In this document: positions 23,920 to 32,867 of the stretch, piece after piece
How positions within the stretch are numbered: the stretch's first letter is position 1
Layout: every line of letters begins with the position of its first letter
NCBI GenBank assembly: GCA_020851565.1
Contig: JADZCN010000047.1
Span: 1-45,679 of the forward strand
DNA: 45,679 nucleotides
Direction of reading: 5' to 3'
Origin: Acidobacteriota bacterium
GTDB lineage: Bacteria > Acidobacteriota > Vicinamibacteria > Vicinamibacterales > UBA2999
The notes under the pieces: generated by a model
Seen by the model: only the letters and a program-made list of their open reading frames with translations
What the model was told of the DNA's origin: nothing
The model's database searches: none
Translations under genes and position numbers: made by a program

Positions 23920-26739
23920 ATGCGTGGTCTTTCATATGGCAAACTGAGCCTTGGGCTCGCTGTCGCCGTCTTGCTCGTCGCCGGCTCGACCGCCGGATCC
24001 CGGGCCGAAGAGTCCCAGCGAGCCCGACCGGCGGCGGCCGGCGCCCAGGCCACCACCAACGATGAGGACTTCGCCACCTTCGTGAGGCAGGCCACGACGA
24101 AGCCCGAGTTCCTGTCGCCGTTGGTGGACCACCTGCCACGGCGGGCCGGCGTGCCCACCCCGAAGGAGATCCTGGGCTATCACATTGGCACCGAGAAGAA
24201 GCTCACCTACACGGCCGACCAGTTCCGCTTCTTCCGCACGCTCGAGAAGGCCCTGCCCGGCCGCGTGAAGACGTTCACGGTCGGCAAGACCGAAGAAGGC
24301 CGCGACATTGTCGTGGCCTTCATCAGCTCCGAGGCCAACATCAAGAACCTCGAAGTCAACCGCCAGAACATGAAGCGCCTGGCAGATCCGCGCGGCCTCA
24401 CCGAGGCGGAGGCACAGAAGATCGTCGCCGCCACGAAGCCGCACTACCACATCACCGCGGGCCTCCACAGCGGCGAGACCAACCCGCCCGAGAGCGTGAT
24501 GGAGCTCGGCTACCGCCTGGCCGTCTCCGAAGAGGCCTACATCCGGCAGATCCGCGACAACGTGGTCGTCAGCATCGCGCCGTCCACCGACGTGGACGGC
24601 CGCGACCGCTACGTGGACTGGTACTACGCCTACAAGATCGACGAGCCGTACGAGGGGGGCGAGAACTACGGGGGCCCGCCGTACTGGGGCAAGTACGTCT
24701 TCCACGACAACAATCGCGACATCAACTACGGCGTCGACTCCCTGCGCGCGCACCTCGACTGGTACCTGAACTGGGTGCCGCCCATCTGGCACGACGTCCA
24801 CGCGGCCCAGACGCTGCTCTACACGTTCAGCGGCCAGCCGCCGCAGAACGCGAACCTCGACCCCATGCTCTATACGGAGCTCCCCTTCTTCGCCACCTAC
24901 GAGGTCAACCGCCTGACCAACTACGGAATGCCTGGCGTGTGGCACTTCGGGTTCGTGGACATGTGGTCGCCGGGCTACCTGGGGTTCTCGGCGGCCAACC
25001 ACAACGGCATGCTCCGCATGTACGAGGTCTTCAACCAGGGCGGCGCCAACACGAAGAAGGCGCGGTTGCAGGGGCCGCAGACCACGCGCCAGTGGTACCG
25101 CCCCAACCCCGCGCCTGCCGGCGAGGTGGACTGGTCCATCCGCAACTCGATCAACTACGCGCAGACGGGCCTGCTCACCGCGCTCGAGCTCACGTCGAGG
25201 TTCCCCGCCATGGTGGTCGAGAACTTCTACAAGAAGTCGGCGAACGGGGTCGCCGCCGGCCAGAACAAGCCGCCGCACGGCTTCGTGATCCCGGCGGGCC
25301 AGCGCGATCAGACGCAGGTGGACCGGGTGGTCAACCTGCTCCGCCGCCAGGCCATCGAGGTGCACAGGGCCGATGTCTCGTTCACCGTCAAGGAGGGCAC
25401 CTTCGCGGCGGGCTCGTACGTGGTGAAGCTGAACCAGCCCTATGGCCGGCTGGCCAAGACGCTCCTCGAGAAGCAGACCTACCCGGATCCGTCGCTCAAC
25501 ACCTACGACGACAGCGCATGGACGATGCCGCTGGCGAACAACATCGAGGTGAAGGCCATCGAGGACAAGGCGATCCTCGACGCGACCACCACGCTGCTCG
25601 CCGCGGACGTGGCGACGGCCGGCACGGTCGCGGGAGGTCAGGGATCGGTCCTGGCCGTCCGGCACAACGGATCGCTCAACCTCATCACGCTGCGCTACCG
25701 GCTGAAGGACGTGGCGATCAAGAGCGCGAAGGCGGCGTTCAAGGCCGGCGACCAGGAGTTCCCCGCCGGGTCGTTCCTCGTGCCCGCGTCGGATCGCGCT
25801 CGCAGGGAAATCGAGTCGCTCGGGCTCATGGCGGCCAGCCTGGCCTCCGCGCCGGAGGTGGAGACCGTCGATGTGGACCTCCCGCGCATCGCCCTCTACA
25901 CGACGTGGGCCAACACCGAGAAGGTGGGCTGGGTGCGCCTGGCCTTCGATCGCTTCGAGATTCCCTTCGACCTGATCCACAAGGACCACGTCCAGGCCGG
26001 CGCCAACCTGCGCTCGAAGTACGACGTGATCGTCGTGCCGCACCAGACACAGAATGGCAAGTCGGTCGTATACGAGCAGCCGAAGCTGTCGCGGCCGTTG
26101 CCTTACAAGAAGAGCGACCGGTTCAAGTCGCTCGGCATGTACGCGGAGACCGACGACGTCCGCGGCGGCATGGGGCTGGAAGGCGTGACCGAGTTCCAGA
26201 AGTTCCTCGACGCGGGCGGCCTCGTCATGACCTTCGGCGTCTCCAGCTATTTCCCGGCGGAGTTCGGCCTGGCGCGCGGGGTGGACGCGCAGCGGCCCGC
26301 GCCGGGCTGGTATGCACCCGGCCCGTACGTGCAGAGCGAGATCCTGCAGACCGCGCACCCGATGTTCTACGGCTACAGCGGCCAGAAGACCCTGCCGGTG
26401 CGCTGGGCGGACGGCCCGCTGCTCCAGGCCGGTCCTCCGGCCGAATTCGCGGCGTTCATGGGCTCGACACCGGAGCGGCCGCAGGTGCTGGCGCGCTACC
26501 AGGGCGGCGAGGCCGGCGTGCTGAGCGGCCTGATGCGCGGTGCCGACCAGCTGCGGAACCGGCCGATGATCGTGGACGCGCCGTCGGGCAAGGGCCGCGT
26601 GCTGCTCTTCGCCAACAACCCCATCTACCGGTGGCAGACCTTCGGCGAGCACGCGCTGGTCTTCAACACGCTGCTCTTCTGGAACGATCTGCCGTCAGGG
26701 GCGTCGGGAGCGGCGGCGACCACCGCGCCCCGGCAGTAG
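23920..26739 (+). CDS. Secreted M14-family zinc carboxypeptidase
   Basis: A 939-residue exported protein: signal peptide about 1-29 (LGLAVAVLLVAGSTAGSRAE), an M14 peptidase domain about 85-420 and a long C-terminal region of mixed alpha/beta type. Zinc ligands are seen as HSGE (His183, Glu186) and His291 or His294 in WHDVHAAQTLL; FHDNNRDIN (261-269) matches the substrate-binding Asn-Arg motif. It should remove C-terminal residues or cut amide bonds outside the cytoplasm. The C-terminal part (about 650-925), including YDVIVVPHQTQNG and a closing VLLFANNPIYRWQTFGEH, resembles glutamine-amidotransferase-like folds found at the ends of such proteins. AAGGAG stands nine bases before the ATG. It stands alone and converges on the DUF4112 gene. 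Confidence 0.9.
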   Translation: MRGLSYGKLSLGLAVAVLLVAGSTAGSRAEESQRARPAAAGAQATTNDEDFATFVRQATTKPEFLSPLVDHLPRRAGVPTPKEILGYHIGTEKKLTYTADQFRFFRTLEKALPGRVKTFTVGKTEEGRDIVVAFISSEANIKNLEVNRQNMKRLADPRGLTEAEAQKIVAATKPHYHITAGLHSGETNPPESVMELGYRLAVSEEAYIRQIRDNVVVSIAPSTDVDGRDRYVDWYYAYKIDEPYEGGENYGGPPYWGKYVFHDNNRDINYGVDSLRAHLDWYLNWVPPIWHDVHAAQTLLYTFSGQPPQNANLDPMLYTELPFFATYEVNRLTNYGMPGVWHFGFVDMWSPGYLGFSAANHNGMLRMYEVFNQGGANTKKARLQGPQTTRQWYRPNPAPAGEVDWSIRNSINYAQTGLLTALELTSRFPAMVVENFYKKSANGVAAGQNKPPHGFVIPAGQRDQTQVDRVVNLLRRQAIEVHRADVSFTVKEGTFAAGSYVVKLNQPYGRLAKTLLEKQTYPDPSLNTYDDSAWTMPLANNIEVKAIEDKAILDATTTLLAADVATAGTVAGGQGSVLAVRHNGSLNLITLRYRLKDVAIKSAKAAFKAGDQEFPAGSFLVPASDRARREIESLGLMAASLASAPEVETVDVDLPRIALYTTWANTEKVGWVRLAFDRFEIPFDLIHKDHVQAGANLRSKYDVIVVPHQTQNGKSVVYEQPKLSRPLPYKKSDRFKSLGMYAETDDVRGGMGLEGVTEFQKFLDAGGLVMTFGVSSYFPAEFGLARGVDAQRPAPGWYAPGPYVQSEILQTAHPMFYGYSGQKTLPVRWADGPLLQAGPPAEFAAFMGSTPERPQVLARYQGGEAGVLSGLMRGADQLRNRPMIVDAPSGKGRVLLFANNPIYRWQTFGEHALVFNTLLFWNDLPSGASGAAATTAPRQ

Positions 26740-26769
26740 CCGCGCGAGGCTGGTCGTGCCAGGCGCGAG

Positions 26770-27348
26770 CTAGTCGGGTGCCACGCGTGCGTCAGCCGTG
26801 ACCATCGGCTGCTGCTGGAGGAACTCGCGCATCAGCGCGGCGTTGCGGTCGTTGGCGCGGAACCAGATGTCGGCGAGCACGCCGGCGATCGGGATCGCCC
26901 CGAGCACGACGTCGGTGAGCACGTTGGCCAGCATCTTCGAGACGAGCGCGGCCGGCGGGCCGTAGCGGAGGCTGCGCGCCACCAGCGAGAGGGAGATGAC
27001 GCCGGCGGCCACGTCGCCGGCGACGGGCACCAGGCCCATCACCGCATCGAAGCCCACCGGCCCGATCAACGGCAGCTTGATCGCGCTGTCCATCAGGCGC
27101 GCGACGCGGTCGACGTGGTGGCCGAAGCGCCGGTCCGCCTCCACGAGGTCGATGCCGGTCGCCCGCGCGTAGGCGCCGAGCCGGGTCAGGGCGTGCGCGG
27201 CGGTCGGGCCCACGCGGCGGTCGATCGTCAGGGACATTCGCTCGGCCGTCCTCACGAAGAGCCGCCGCGCCACGAAGAAGCCCGCGACCGAGAGGACGGC
27301 CGCCACCACGAAGCCGACGGCCATCCACTGGATCAGCGTCTCGACCAT
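26770..27348 (-). CDS. DUF4112 membrane protein
   Basis: A 192-residue protein with a hydrophobic N-terminal helix (about 8-27) and the DUF4112 core (about 83-170): LMDSAIKLPLIG, GFDAVMGLVPVAGDV and VVLGAIPIAGVLADIWFRANDRN are characteristic. The core holds two Gly/Pro-rich hydrophobic hairpins that probably enter the membrane. The family has no established function. It ends a minus-strand run and begins 17 bp after the ankyrin protein gene; it converges on the M14 peptidase gene with 30 bp between stops. Confidence 0.8.
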   Translation of the reverse strand: MVETLIQWMAVGFVVAAVLSVAGFFVARRLFVRTAERMSLTIDRRVGPTAAHALTRLGAYARATGIDLVEADRRFGHHVDRVARLMDSAIKLPLIGPVGFDAVMGLVPVAGDVAAGVISLSLVARSLRYGPPAALVSKMLANVLTDVVLGAIPIAGVLADIWFRANDRNAALMREFLQQQPMVTADARVAPD

Positions 27349-27365
27349 GCTCCCTGATTATGGGG

Positions 27366-28175
27366 TCAGGTGCGGCGTGTCGCGGTGAGCAGCACCTCGG
27401 GATTCGCGATGGTCAGCTGGCTGGCCCGGGCGCCGCTCCGCGCAAAGGCGATCTTGACGGAGGGAACGCCGGAGGGGAAGAACACGAGGCCGCCGGTGTG
27501 AATCAGAAAGCGGCGGTTGGCGCCGGGGCGCTCGATGCCAAGCTGATCGTTCAGGACATCGATGATGAAGCGGTCGCGTGGGCCGGGCCCGAAGCCGTAC
27601 TCGCCAACGACCGCGTCGCGATCCGACGGCTCGAGCGGCTGGGTGGCCGGCCGTCGATCCGCGTCGCCAATCGTCTCGAGGTACTTGACGACGTCCGCGG
27701 CACCGGCGCCGCCTGCCCGCGCGTGTGCCAGGAGCGTGATTGCGTGGGGGCCGAGCGTCCGCTGGATGCCGGGGCTGGCCGCGACGAATGCCTTCACCAC
27801 GTCGAGCTGTCCAAGCATTGCCGCCGAGAAGATGGTCGGACGTGCGCCATGGGCGATGAGCAGCTCGGCAATCTCGCGTCGCCCGACGTGTGATGCTGCG
27901 CCCAGCGCGCTCTCCCAATCCCCGAATCCCCAATCGATGGCCGCGTTCGCCAGGGTGGGGTGTCCCTCCACCAGCTCACGCACACGGTTGAGGTCGAAAT
28001 GAGAGACCGTGACGACTTCCTTCGCCAGGGCAGGATCCTCCGTGGGAAACCAGTCCGGGAAGGCGGACCCTGCCTGTGTGCGCGCAATGCGCGAGCGTGC
28101 CGTGACACCGGTGGCGACCGGTCCGGTGGCCAACAGCGCCACGCCCGAGAGAAACGACCGTCGATCAACGTTCAT
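27366..28175 (-). CDS. Tat-exported ankyrin-repeat protein
   Basis: A 269-residue protein starting MNVDRRSFLSGVALLATG, a twin-arginine signal (RRSFLSG, 5-11), so it is exported folded. Residues about 65-165 form two to three ankyrin-like repeats (ESALGAASHVGRREIAELLIAHGARP, then FSAAMLGQLDVVKAFV). The C-terminal 100 residues hold a beta-rich module with a GEYGFGPGPRDRF start, similar to segments that end secreted ankyrin proteins in this phylum. ATG 28175 follows GGAGG at good spacing; the upstream reading is rejected. It lies 99 bp after the CadC-like regulator. Function is unknown, probably protein binding in the periplasm. Confidence 0.72.
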   Translation of the reverse strand: MNVDRRSFLSGVALLATGPVATGVTARSRIARTQAGSAFPDWFPTEDPALAKEVVTVSHFDLNRVRELVEGHPTLANAAIDWGFGDWESALGAASHVGRREIAELLIAHGARPTIFSAAMLGQLDVVKAFVAASPGIQRTLGPHAITLLAHARAGGAGAADVVKYLETIGDADRRPATQPLEPSDRDAVVGEYGFGPGPRDRFIIDVLNDQLGIERPGANRRFLIHTGGLVFFPSGVPSVKIAFARSGARASQLTIANPEVLLTATRRT

Positions 28176-28274
28176 AGGGCCTCCGTGCACCATTCCGCAC
28201 CGGGAGATCGGCCCGTGTCCAGCGAGGGTTCGCGCGACGGCACCTCAGGGGCGAACGCCTTGTGCCAGCTGGAG

Positions 28275-29216
28275 TTAACGCGTGAACCGAGGAGCATTCG
28301 GATCGCGCTCGATCACGTGACGCCTCACGGCCTCGGCTACGCGATCGGCCGCGATGTCCTCGATATCGCCGAGATCCGTCGGCGCCCGCGCCACCCGGGT
28401 GACCCAGAGATGCGTGTCGTCGTCGAGCCGGATGAGATGGACGACCAGCCGCACGCCGACGTCGTCGTTCTGCACCTGGCCGAACACGAAGTAGTCGGCG
28501 CCGGTCTCCTGCTGCACGGCTTCCGGGCTGCGGTCGGCGCGTGGCGCGCGGAGCGTGGGCGTATTGCCGACCACCCCAAGCCCACGTGGCCCCAGGGCCG
28601 TCAGGCGCTCCACCACGATGTCTGCCGCCGTCGAAGCGAGGCGGTCGTAGGCGGGCGAGCCGGTCTCGTTGTCGAAGACGGCGACGGCCAGGATCGGACG
28701 TGCCGGCACCATGCGTGCCCACACCGTCCAGACGAGCACCGATACCGCGAGCAGGGCGAGCGCCACCGAAGGCCACCAGGCATGCGCGCGCACGCTGGCA
28801 GGGACCTGTGCCCCCGCCGCGTGCCGGCCGGCGGGCGGACTTACGGCCGTGGGGGTGGGCGCGTCGGCCGGCGCCGCCGTCGGGTTCGAAGTGGCGGGTG
28901 TTGCCAGGTGGAGCGGGGCGACGAACCGATATCCCCGCCGGGGCAGCGTCTCGACGAAGCGCGGGTTCTCCGCTGAATCGCCCAGGGCGGCGCGCACCTG
29001 GCCGATGCAGTACGCCAGGCCGCGGTCGAAGTCCACGTGGGTATCGGCGCCCCACAGGTGGGCCCGCAACTCGTCGCGGGTGACGACCTCTGCCGGGCGC
29101 GAGAGGAGCAGCGCGAGCGCGCGCGCGGGCTGTGGCTCGATACGGATCAGCCGTCCCTGCCTGCGCAGCTCACCCGCCGTGGCGTCGAACTCGAACAGGC
29201 CGAAGCGGTACACCAC
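28275..29216 (-). CDS. CadC/ToxR-like membrane transcriptional regulator
   Basis: A 313-residue one-component regulator. Residues 1-100 form an OmpR-type winged helix (FGLFEFDATAGELRRQG, RALALLLSRP, ETLPRRGYRFVAPL). A Pro/Ala-rich linker (105-145) leads to one membrane helix (148-166). The outer domain (170-313) resembles the FlgO/TolB-like nucleotide-cyclase-associated module: LAVAVFDNETGSPAYDRLASTAADIVVERL and GADYFVFGQVQ. Such proteins are abundant in Acidobacteriota. The GTG start at 29216 follows GGGGAG, 16 bp after the M24 peptidase stop. It may control the neighbouring peptidase or ankyrin gene; no operator was identified. Confidence 0.83.
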   Translation of the reverse strand: MVYRFGLFEFDATAGELRRQGRLIRIEPQPARALALLLSRPAEVVTRDELRAHLWGADTHVDFDRGLAYCIGQVRAALGDSAENPRFVETLPRRGYRFVAPLHLATPATSNPTAAPADAPTPTAVSPPAGRHAAGAQVPASVRAHAWWPSVALALLAVSVLVWTVWARMVPARPILAVAVFDNETGSPAYDRLASTAADIVVERLTALGPRGLGVVGNTPTLRAPRADRSPEAVQQETGADYFVFGQVQNDDVGVRLVVHLIRLDDDTHLWVTRVARAPTDLGDIEDIAADRVAEAVRRHVIERDPNAPRFTR

Positions 29217-29232
29217 GGCGCTGTCTCCCCTG

Positions 29233-30543
29233 TTACTTGACGATCAGCAACCGGTAGTTGGCGGGGTGCAGGAACTGGATGCCGTCCTCCATGAGGATGG
29301 CATCGTCTTCGATGGGGATGCGCAGCTTGGCGCCGCCCCATTCGGGGATGGGCGTGTAGGCGAAGTACTCGAACGAGAAGATGTGCTGCGTTCGAAGCAC
29401 GAACGTACGCTGGAGCGGCTGCCAGGTGGTCATGGAGGGGCCGATGTCGTGGCCGGTGTTCCCGACGGGATGGAAGCCGTACACAACGTCGGTCCTGTCG
29501 TCCGCGTTGGGCCGGTTGAACTCGATGACACCGTAGCCCGCCGCCGCGAGCGCGGCGTCCATCTGCTTCATCGCCTGGTCGGCGGAGAGACCCGGCTTGA
29601 TGGCCTTCTTCAACACGTCCCGGACGGCGATGGCCTTGTCGAACGCGTTCTGGATGCTCCTGGGTGCCACGGTCTCACCGGGCTTCAGCACGTAGGCGAC
29701 GCGCTTGACGTCGGTGCCGAAGTTCATCAGCTGGACCCCCCAGTCGATCATCATCACGTCGCCCGGCTGGATGATGCGATCCGTCGAGGTGGCGACGATG
29801 CCGTTCGGGCCGGTGACGTAGATGGACGGCATGTCGAACTCGGAGCCCAGCCCGCGCTCGAGCAGGCGATCCTGGAGCCACCACGCCACGTCTTCGAGCG
29901 TCGTCTTCCCCGGCGTGATCACTTCGTTCGACAGCGCTCGTTCGGCCAGCTGGATCGCGATGCCGGCGGCCTCGCCAAAGGCGACGATCTCCGAGGCCAC
30001 GCGCCCCGAGCGGAAGTCGGAGACGAGCTTCTCCGCGCTCACCAGCCGGCTGGCGTACGGCTCGCCCAGCGTCTTCTTCAGGTGGGCGAGCAGCGTGGCC
30101 GAGAGGCCATCCGCCGGGCCGATCTCGTCGGACATGTTCACGCCAATGCGGGAGGGATTGCGCTCCTTCACCAGCTCGGCCAGCCGCGAGGCCGGCAGGA
30201 TCTGGTCGTAGGCGCCGGACTGCTCGATCAGGTATCCCGACGGCCCGAGCGCGATGCGCTCGATGCGGTCGCCGCCCCGGTCGCTGAACAGGTAGTAGCC
30301 GATGCCCGAGATGTAGCCGCGGCCAAGATCGTTCCAGAGCGGATCGTAGTGGTTCTCCTTCACGGCCACGATCCACATGTCGATCTTGTTGTCGCGCATC
30401 GCGCGCGGCAGCACCTGCTCGAACTTGTCGAGGCGGATCTGGCGCTGCATCTCCCAGCGGCGGCGTGCCTCCTGGGCCGGGGCAGGCAGGCTGGTGGCGA
30501 GGATCAGGGCGAGCGCGAGGGCCATGCGCGGCATGGGCCGCAT
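29233..30543 (-). CDS. Exported M24-family metallopeptidase (Xaa-Pro type)
   Basis: A 436-residue protein with a signal peptide (MALALALILATSLPAPAQEA). The N-terminal creatinase-like domain is followed by an M24 pita-bread domain. Metal ligands are visible: the two Asp in MIDWGVQLMNFGTDVKR, His in GNTGHDIGP and Glu in a late FSFEYFAYTPIPEWGG and IPIEDDAILMEDG. It should release N-terminal residues next to proline or act on small amides outside the cytoplasm. The start may be ATG 30543 or 30534; both keep the signal peptide, while 30567 would add an unlikely leader. It precedes the CadC-like regulator by 16 bp and follows the acyltransferase gene by 33 bp. Confidence 0.85.
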   Translation of the reverse strand: MRPMPRMALALALILATSLPAPAQEARRRWEMQRQIRLDKFEQVLPRAMRDNKIDMWIVAVKENHYDPLWNDLGRGYISGIGYYLFSDRGGDRIERIALGPSGYLIEQSGAYDQILPASRLAELVKERNPSRIGVNMSDEIGPADGLSATLLAHLKKTLGEPYASRLVSAEKLVSDFRSGRVASEIVAFGEAAGIAIQLAERALSNEVITPGKTTLEDVAWWLQDRLLERGLGSEFDMPSIYVTGPNGIVATSTDRIIQPGDVMMIDWGVQLMNFGTDVKRVAYVLKPGETVAPRSIQNAFDKAIAVRDVLKKAIKPGLSADQAMKQMDAALAAAGYGVIEFNRPNADDRTDVVYGFHPVGNTGHDIGPSMTTWQPLQRTFVLRTQHIFSFEYFAYTPIPEWGGAKLRIPIEDDAILMEDGIQFLHPANYRLLIVK

Positions 30544-30576
30544 TCTATCCCGCCGGGCCGACGGCATCCGCCGCGG

Positions 30577-31629
30577 CTACTTCAGCACCGGGGCGAGGAT
30601 CTGCAACTTCGCGGGAAGGGTGCGGTGGGCCATCAGGTGGTTCTTCCAGAGGACGAGGACATACAGCAGCACGACCAGCGCGGCGGTGGCCAGCATGGCC
30701 GCCTCCCACGACAGCGCGCGCTTCAGCGGCAGGGCGATGCCGCCATAGGCCATCTCGACGTGGATCCAGTAGACGAAGAGCGACGACCGGCCCATGGTGA
30801 CGAGCGGCCCCCAGGTGAGGCCAATGAGCCAGGCCAGGGGGATGGCCGCAACGACAATGCCGAGTCGGATGAAGAAGAACGTCGGTGAGCTGCTCCAGAA
30901 CGTGGAATTGGCGTAGATGGTCGGCAGGAACGAGGCTGCGTAGCCGCCCGCAATACCGGCCACGGCGGCCACCGCGAGCCCCGTGTGCAGGATGCGCTGC
31001 TGGGTGGAGGTCCGTGCGGCGTCGATCAGCTCGCCCGCCAGCGCGCCGGCCATGAGGAATCCGGCCCAGGGGAACAGCGTGAAGGTGCTGCGATTCGGGT
31101 CGGGGCGGATGTAGGCCTCGATCGGATCGGGCAGCATGGCCGGCCACGCGGCCTCCCGCACGATGGGAGTCAGCATGGTGAACAGCGTGGTGGCCAGGGC
31201 GTAGCTCCAGATTCGAGCCGCGCGGCCCCCCGCGAGCCGCCAGATCCAGGCCGCGCCCACCATGGCGAGGCCCATCACGTTGAGGATGTCCACCTTCAGC
31301 AGGTTGACGAGCGGGCCCCACCCTAGCAGTTGCGACTGCAGCCGGAAGAGGAACGCCAGGCCGAAGACCTGCCAGCCCCGGGCGTGCACCGAGCGGGCCG
31401 CCTCGGCCTCGCCCACCTTGCGCGCGCGGCTCTCGGCCGCCATTGCCAGCGCCACGCCGGCCAGCAGCAGGAACAGCGGGGCCGCCAGGCCATTCACGAA
31501 CACGGTCTGGAAGAACCGGTCGTCGTGCCGGTCCGCCTCCCGCGTCCAGGCGTCGGTCACGTGGGCCATCACCATGATCATGACGGCCACTCCCCGCAGC
31601 GCGTCGAGCCAGGCCTTGCGCTCGGTCAG
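30577..31629 (-). CDS. Multi-pass membrane protein, acyltransferase/DUF1624-like
   Basis: A roughly 350-residue integral membrane protein with about ten hydrophobic segments. The N-terminal LTERKAWLDALRGVAVMIMVMAHVTDAW matches the opening of membrane acyltransferases (heparan-glucosaminide N-acetyltransferase-like, DUF1624), where the Asp-x2-Arg-Gly and His in the first helix are conserved. It probably transfers acyl groups to a glycan or other surface molecule. No ATG, GTG or TTG lies at the domain start; CTG 31629 overlaps the OsmC stop (CTGA), which suggests coupling, while a GTG at 31683 would place 18 extra residues within osmC. The open frame to 32085 is antisense-free but overlaps OsmC and is rejected. 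Confidence 0.72.
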   Translation of the reverse strand: MTERKAWLDALRGVAVMIMVMAHVTDAWTREADRHDDRFFQTVFVNGLAAPLFLLLAGVALAMAAESRARKVGEAEAARSVHARGWQVFGLAFLFRLQSQLLGWGPLVNLLKVDILNVMGLAMVGAAWIWRLAGGRAARIWSYALATTLFTMLTPIVREAAWPAMLPDPIEAYIRPDPNRSTFTLFPWAGFLMAGALAGELIDAARTSTQQRILHTGLAVAAVAGIAGGYAASFLPTIYANSTFWSSSPTFFFIRLGIVVAAIPLAWLIGLTWGPLVTMGRSSLFVYWIHVEMAYGGIALPLKRALSWEAAMLATAALVVLLYVLVLWKNHLMAHRTLPAKLQILAPVLK

Positions 31630-32033
31630 GGCCGGACCTCGTAGGTCGTGGCGAACGGGATGTCCTGCCGCAGCGTCTGCCACACGGAACAGTACTTGTC
31701 CCTCGACAGCTGCAGCGCCCGCTGGATGGCGGACGCTGGCACGTCGCCCTCCACGACGAAGTGCAGGTCCACCTTCACGAAGCGACGCGGCGGCTCGGGC
31801 GCGCGCTCGGCGGTCAGCGACGCGGAGAGGCCCTTCATCGGATGACGCCCCTTCTGGACGATGTCCACCACGTCGATGGCCATGCAGCCCGCGAGCGCGA
31901 GGGCGAGGGCCTCGACGGGGCTGGGCCCCGCCTTGCCGCTGCTGTCGATGACGAGGGCGGCCTGCCCGCTGCGGGCGTCGAACTGCAGGTCGCGGGTCCA
32001 GGTGAGCGAGGCGGTCGTGATGGGTCCGGCCAT
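31626..32033 (-). CDS. OsmC/Ohr-family peroxide-resistance protein
   Basis: A 135-residue OsmC-family protein. The two redox cysteines are in place: Cys50 in LALALAGCMAIDVV and Cys115 in DKYCSVWQTL. The family reduces organic peroxides through a Cys pair, usually with a lipoylated partner as reductant. Spacing and the CMAIDVVDI helix fit the YhfA/OsmC branch more than Ohr. ATG 32033 gives normal length. It heads a minus-strand run and its stop overlaps the start of the membrane acyltransferase. The 72-bp gap to the divergent amidohydrolase-like gene should hold promoters for both. Confidence 0.88.
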   Translation of the reverse strand: MAGPITTASLTWTRDLQFDARSGQAALVIDSSGKAGPSPVEALALALAGCMAIDVVDIVQKGRHPMKGLSASLTAERAPEPPRRFVKVDLHFVVEGDVPASAIQRALQLSRDKYCSVWQTLRQDIPFATTYEVRP

Positions 32034-32089
32034 GGATGAGCCTACACGTTACCGTCTGGAACCCGCGGCTTGCAACGCTCGTCACATGG

Positions 32090-32105
32090 TGCTAAGGATT
32101 TAGCA
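32090..32105 (+). promoter_or_regulatory. Palindrome abutting the first start codon of the BlaI operon
   Basis: TGCTAA-ggat-TTAGCA is a perfect 6-4-6 inverted repeat ending directly before ATG 32106. It contains the likely Shine-Dalgarno AAGGA (32094-32098). As DNA it is a candidate BlaI-type operator of an operon that encodes a BlaI repressor; as RNA it could hide the ribosome binding site. Position is seen; function is inferred. Confidence 0.5.
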
Positions 32106-32867
32106 ATGACCATTCCTCCGGCAGCGCTGGCCCTCGTCGCCCTGGTCACCGCGACCCTCTCCGCATGGGGCAACGGTCCCCGCCTGGACGCCTTCGTTCG
32201 GGACATCACGGTCTTCGATGCACGGTCCGGCGAGTGGCGGACGCACCAGGACATCCTCATCGAAGGCACGCGCGTGCAGGCGATCCGCCCGCACATGACG
32301 GAAGCCCCCGATGCCAAGTACGTCGTGGAGGGCTCGGGCAAGTTCGCCATCCCTGGCCTCTTCGAGCACCTGCCAGCAGGCGCGGTGTTGACCGAGGAGG
32401 GGGGAAGCCTCCTGGCGCGCGGCGTCACGTCCATCTGGGCGGGCGGCTGGGGAAGGACCGAAGCCGAACGCTGGCAGCGCGGACTGGACCGCGGGGAGTA
32501 CTACGGCCCGCGGCTGATTGGAGTCGAGCAACCCGCGCCCGGCACGCGGCGCGGCGACGCCAACGTCCTCGCCACGCTGATTCGCCTCATCCAGGTCGAG
32601 GGACGCACCTCAGGTGCGGCCCTGCGGGAGGTCACCCTGGGAGAAGCCGAGCGGGCAGGTCGCGCGGCGGACCTCGGGTCGATAGACACCGGCAAGATCG
32701 CCGACCTCCTCGTTCTTTCCGGCAGTCCAGCGATGGACATCCGCAACGTGGCCGGGATCGATGCCGTGATCTTCCGCGGCGAGGTGCTGACACAGGCTCA
32801 CGTGAACCTGCTGAGGCAGGGGCGTCTCAAGCCGGGTGACGGACAGCTCCGCCGGGGACAGCGATGA
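32106..32867 (+). CDS. Amidohydrolase remnant lacking the catalytic barrel
   Basis: A 253-residue protein that opens and closes like a metal-dependent amidohydrolase but lacks the middle. After an N-terminal signal or anchor (about 5-22), residues 30-90 match the first half of the composite beta domain (DITVFDARSGEW, EGTRVQAIRP, GKFAIPGLFEHLP). The expected DxHxH after PGL is replaced by FEHLPAG. After one barrel segment (RGVTSIWAGG to YYGPRLIGVEQP) the sequence jumps to the C-terminal half (AADLGSIDTGKIADLLVLSGSP, AGIDAVIFRGEV). About 150-200 barrel residues and all metal ligands are missing. Hydrolysis is improbable. It is the first gene of the BlaI operon and overlaps blaI by four bases, so it is probably still translated. 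Confidence 0.72.
   Translation: MTIPPAALALVALVTATLSAWGNGPRLDAFVRDITVFDARSGEWRTHQDILIEGTRVQAIRPHMTEAPDAKYVVEGSGKFAIPGLFEHLPAGAVLTEEGGSLLARGVTSIWAGGWGRTEAERWQRGLDRGEYYGPRLIGVEQPAPGTRRGDANVLATLIRLIQVEGRTSGAALREVTLGEAERAGRAADLGSIDTGKIADLLVLSGSPAMDIRNVAGIDAVIFRGEVLTQAHVNLLRQGRLKPGDGQLRRGQR

Noticed and set aside
30577..32085. Extension of the membrane acyltransferase to 32085
   Set aside because: The first 150 codons lie over osmC in another frame and have no membrane helices or homology; the recognisable domain begins at about 31629.
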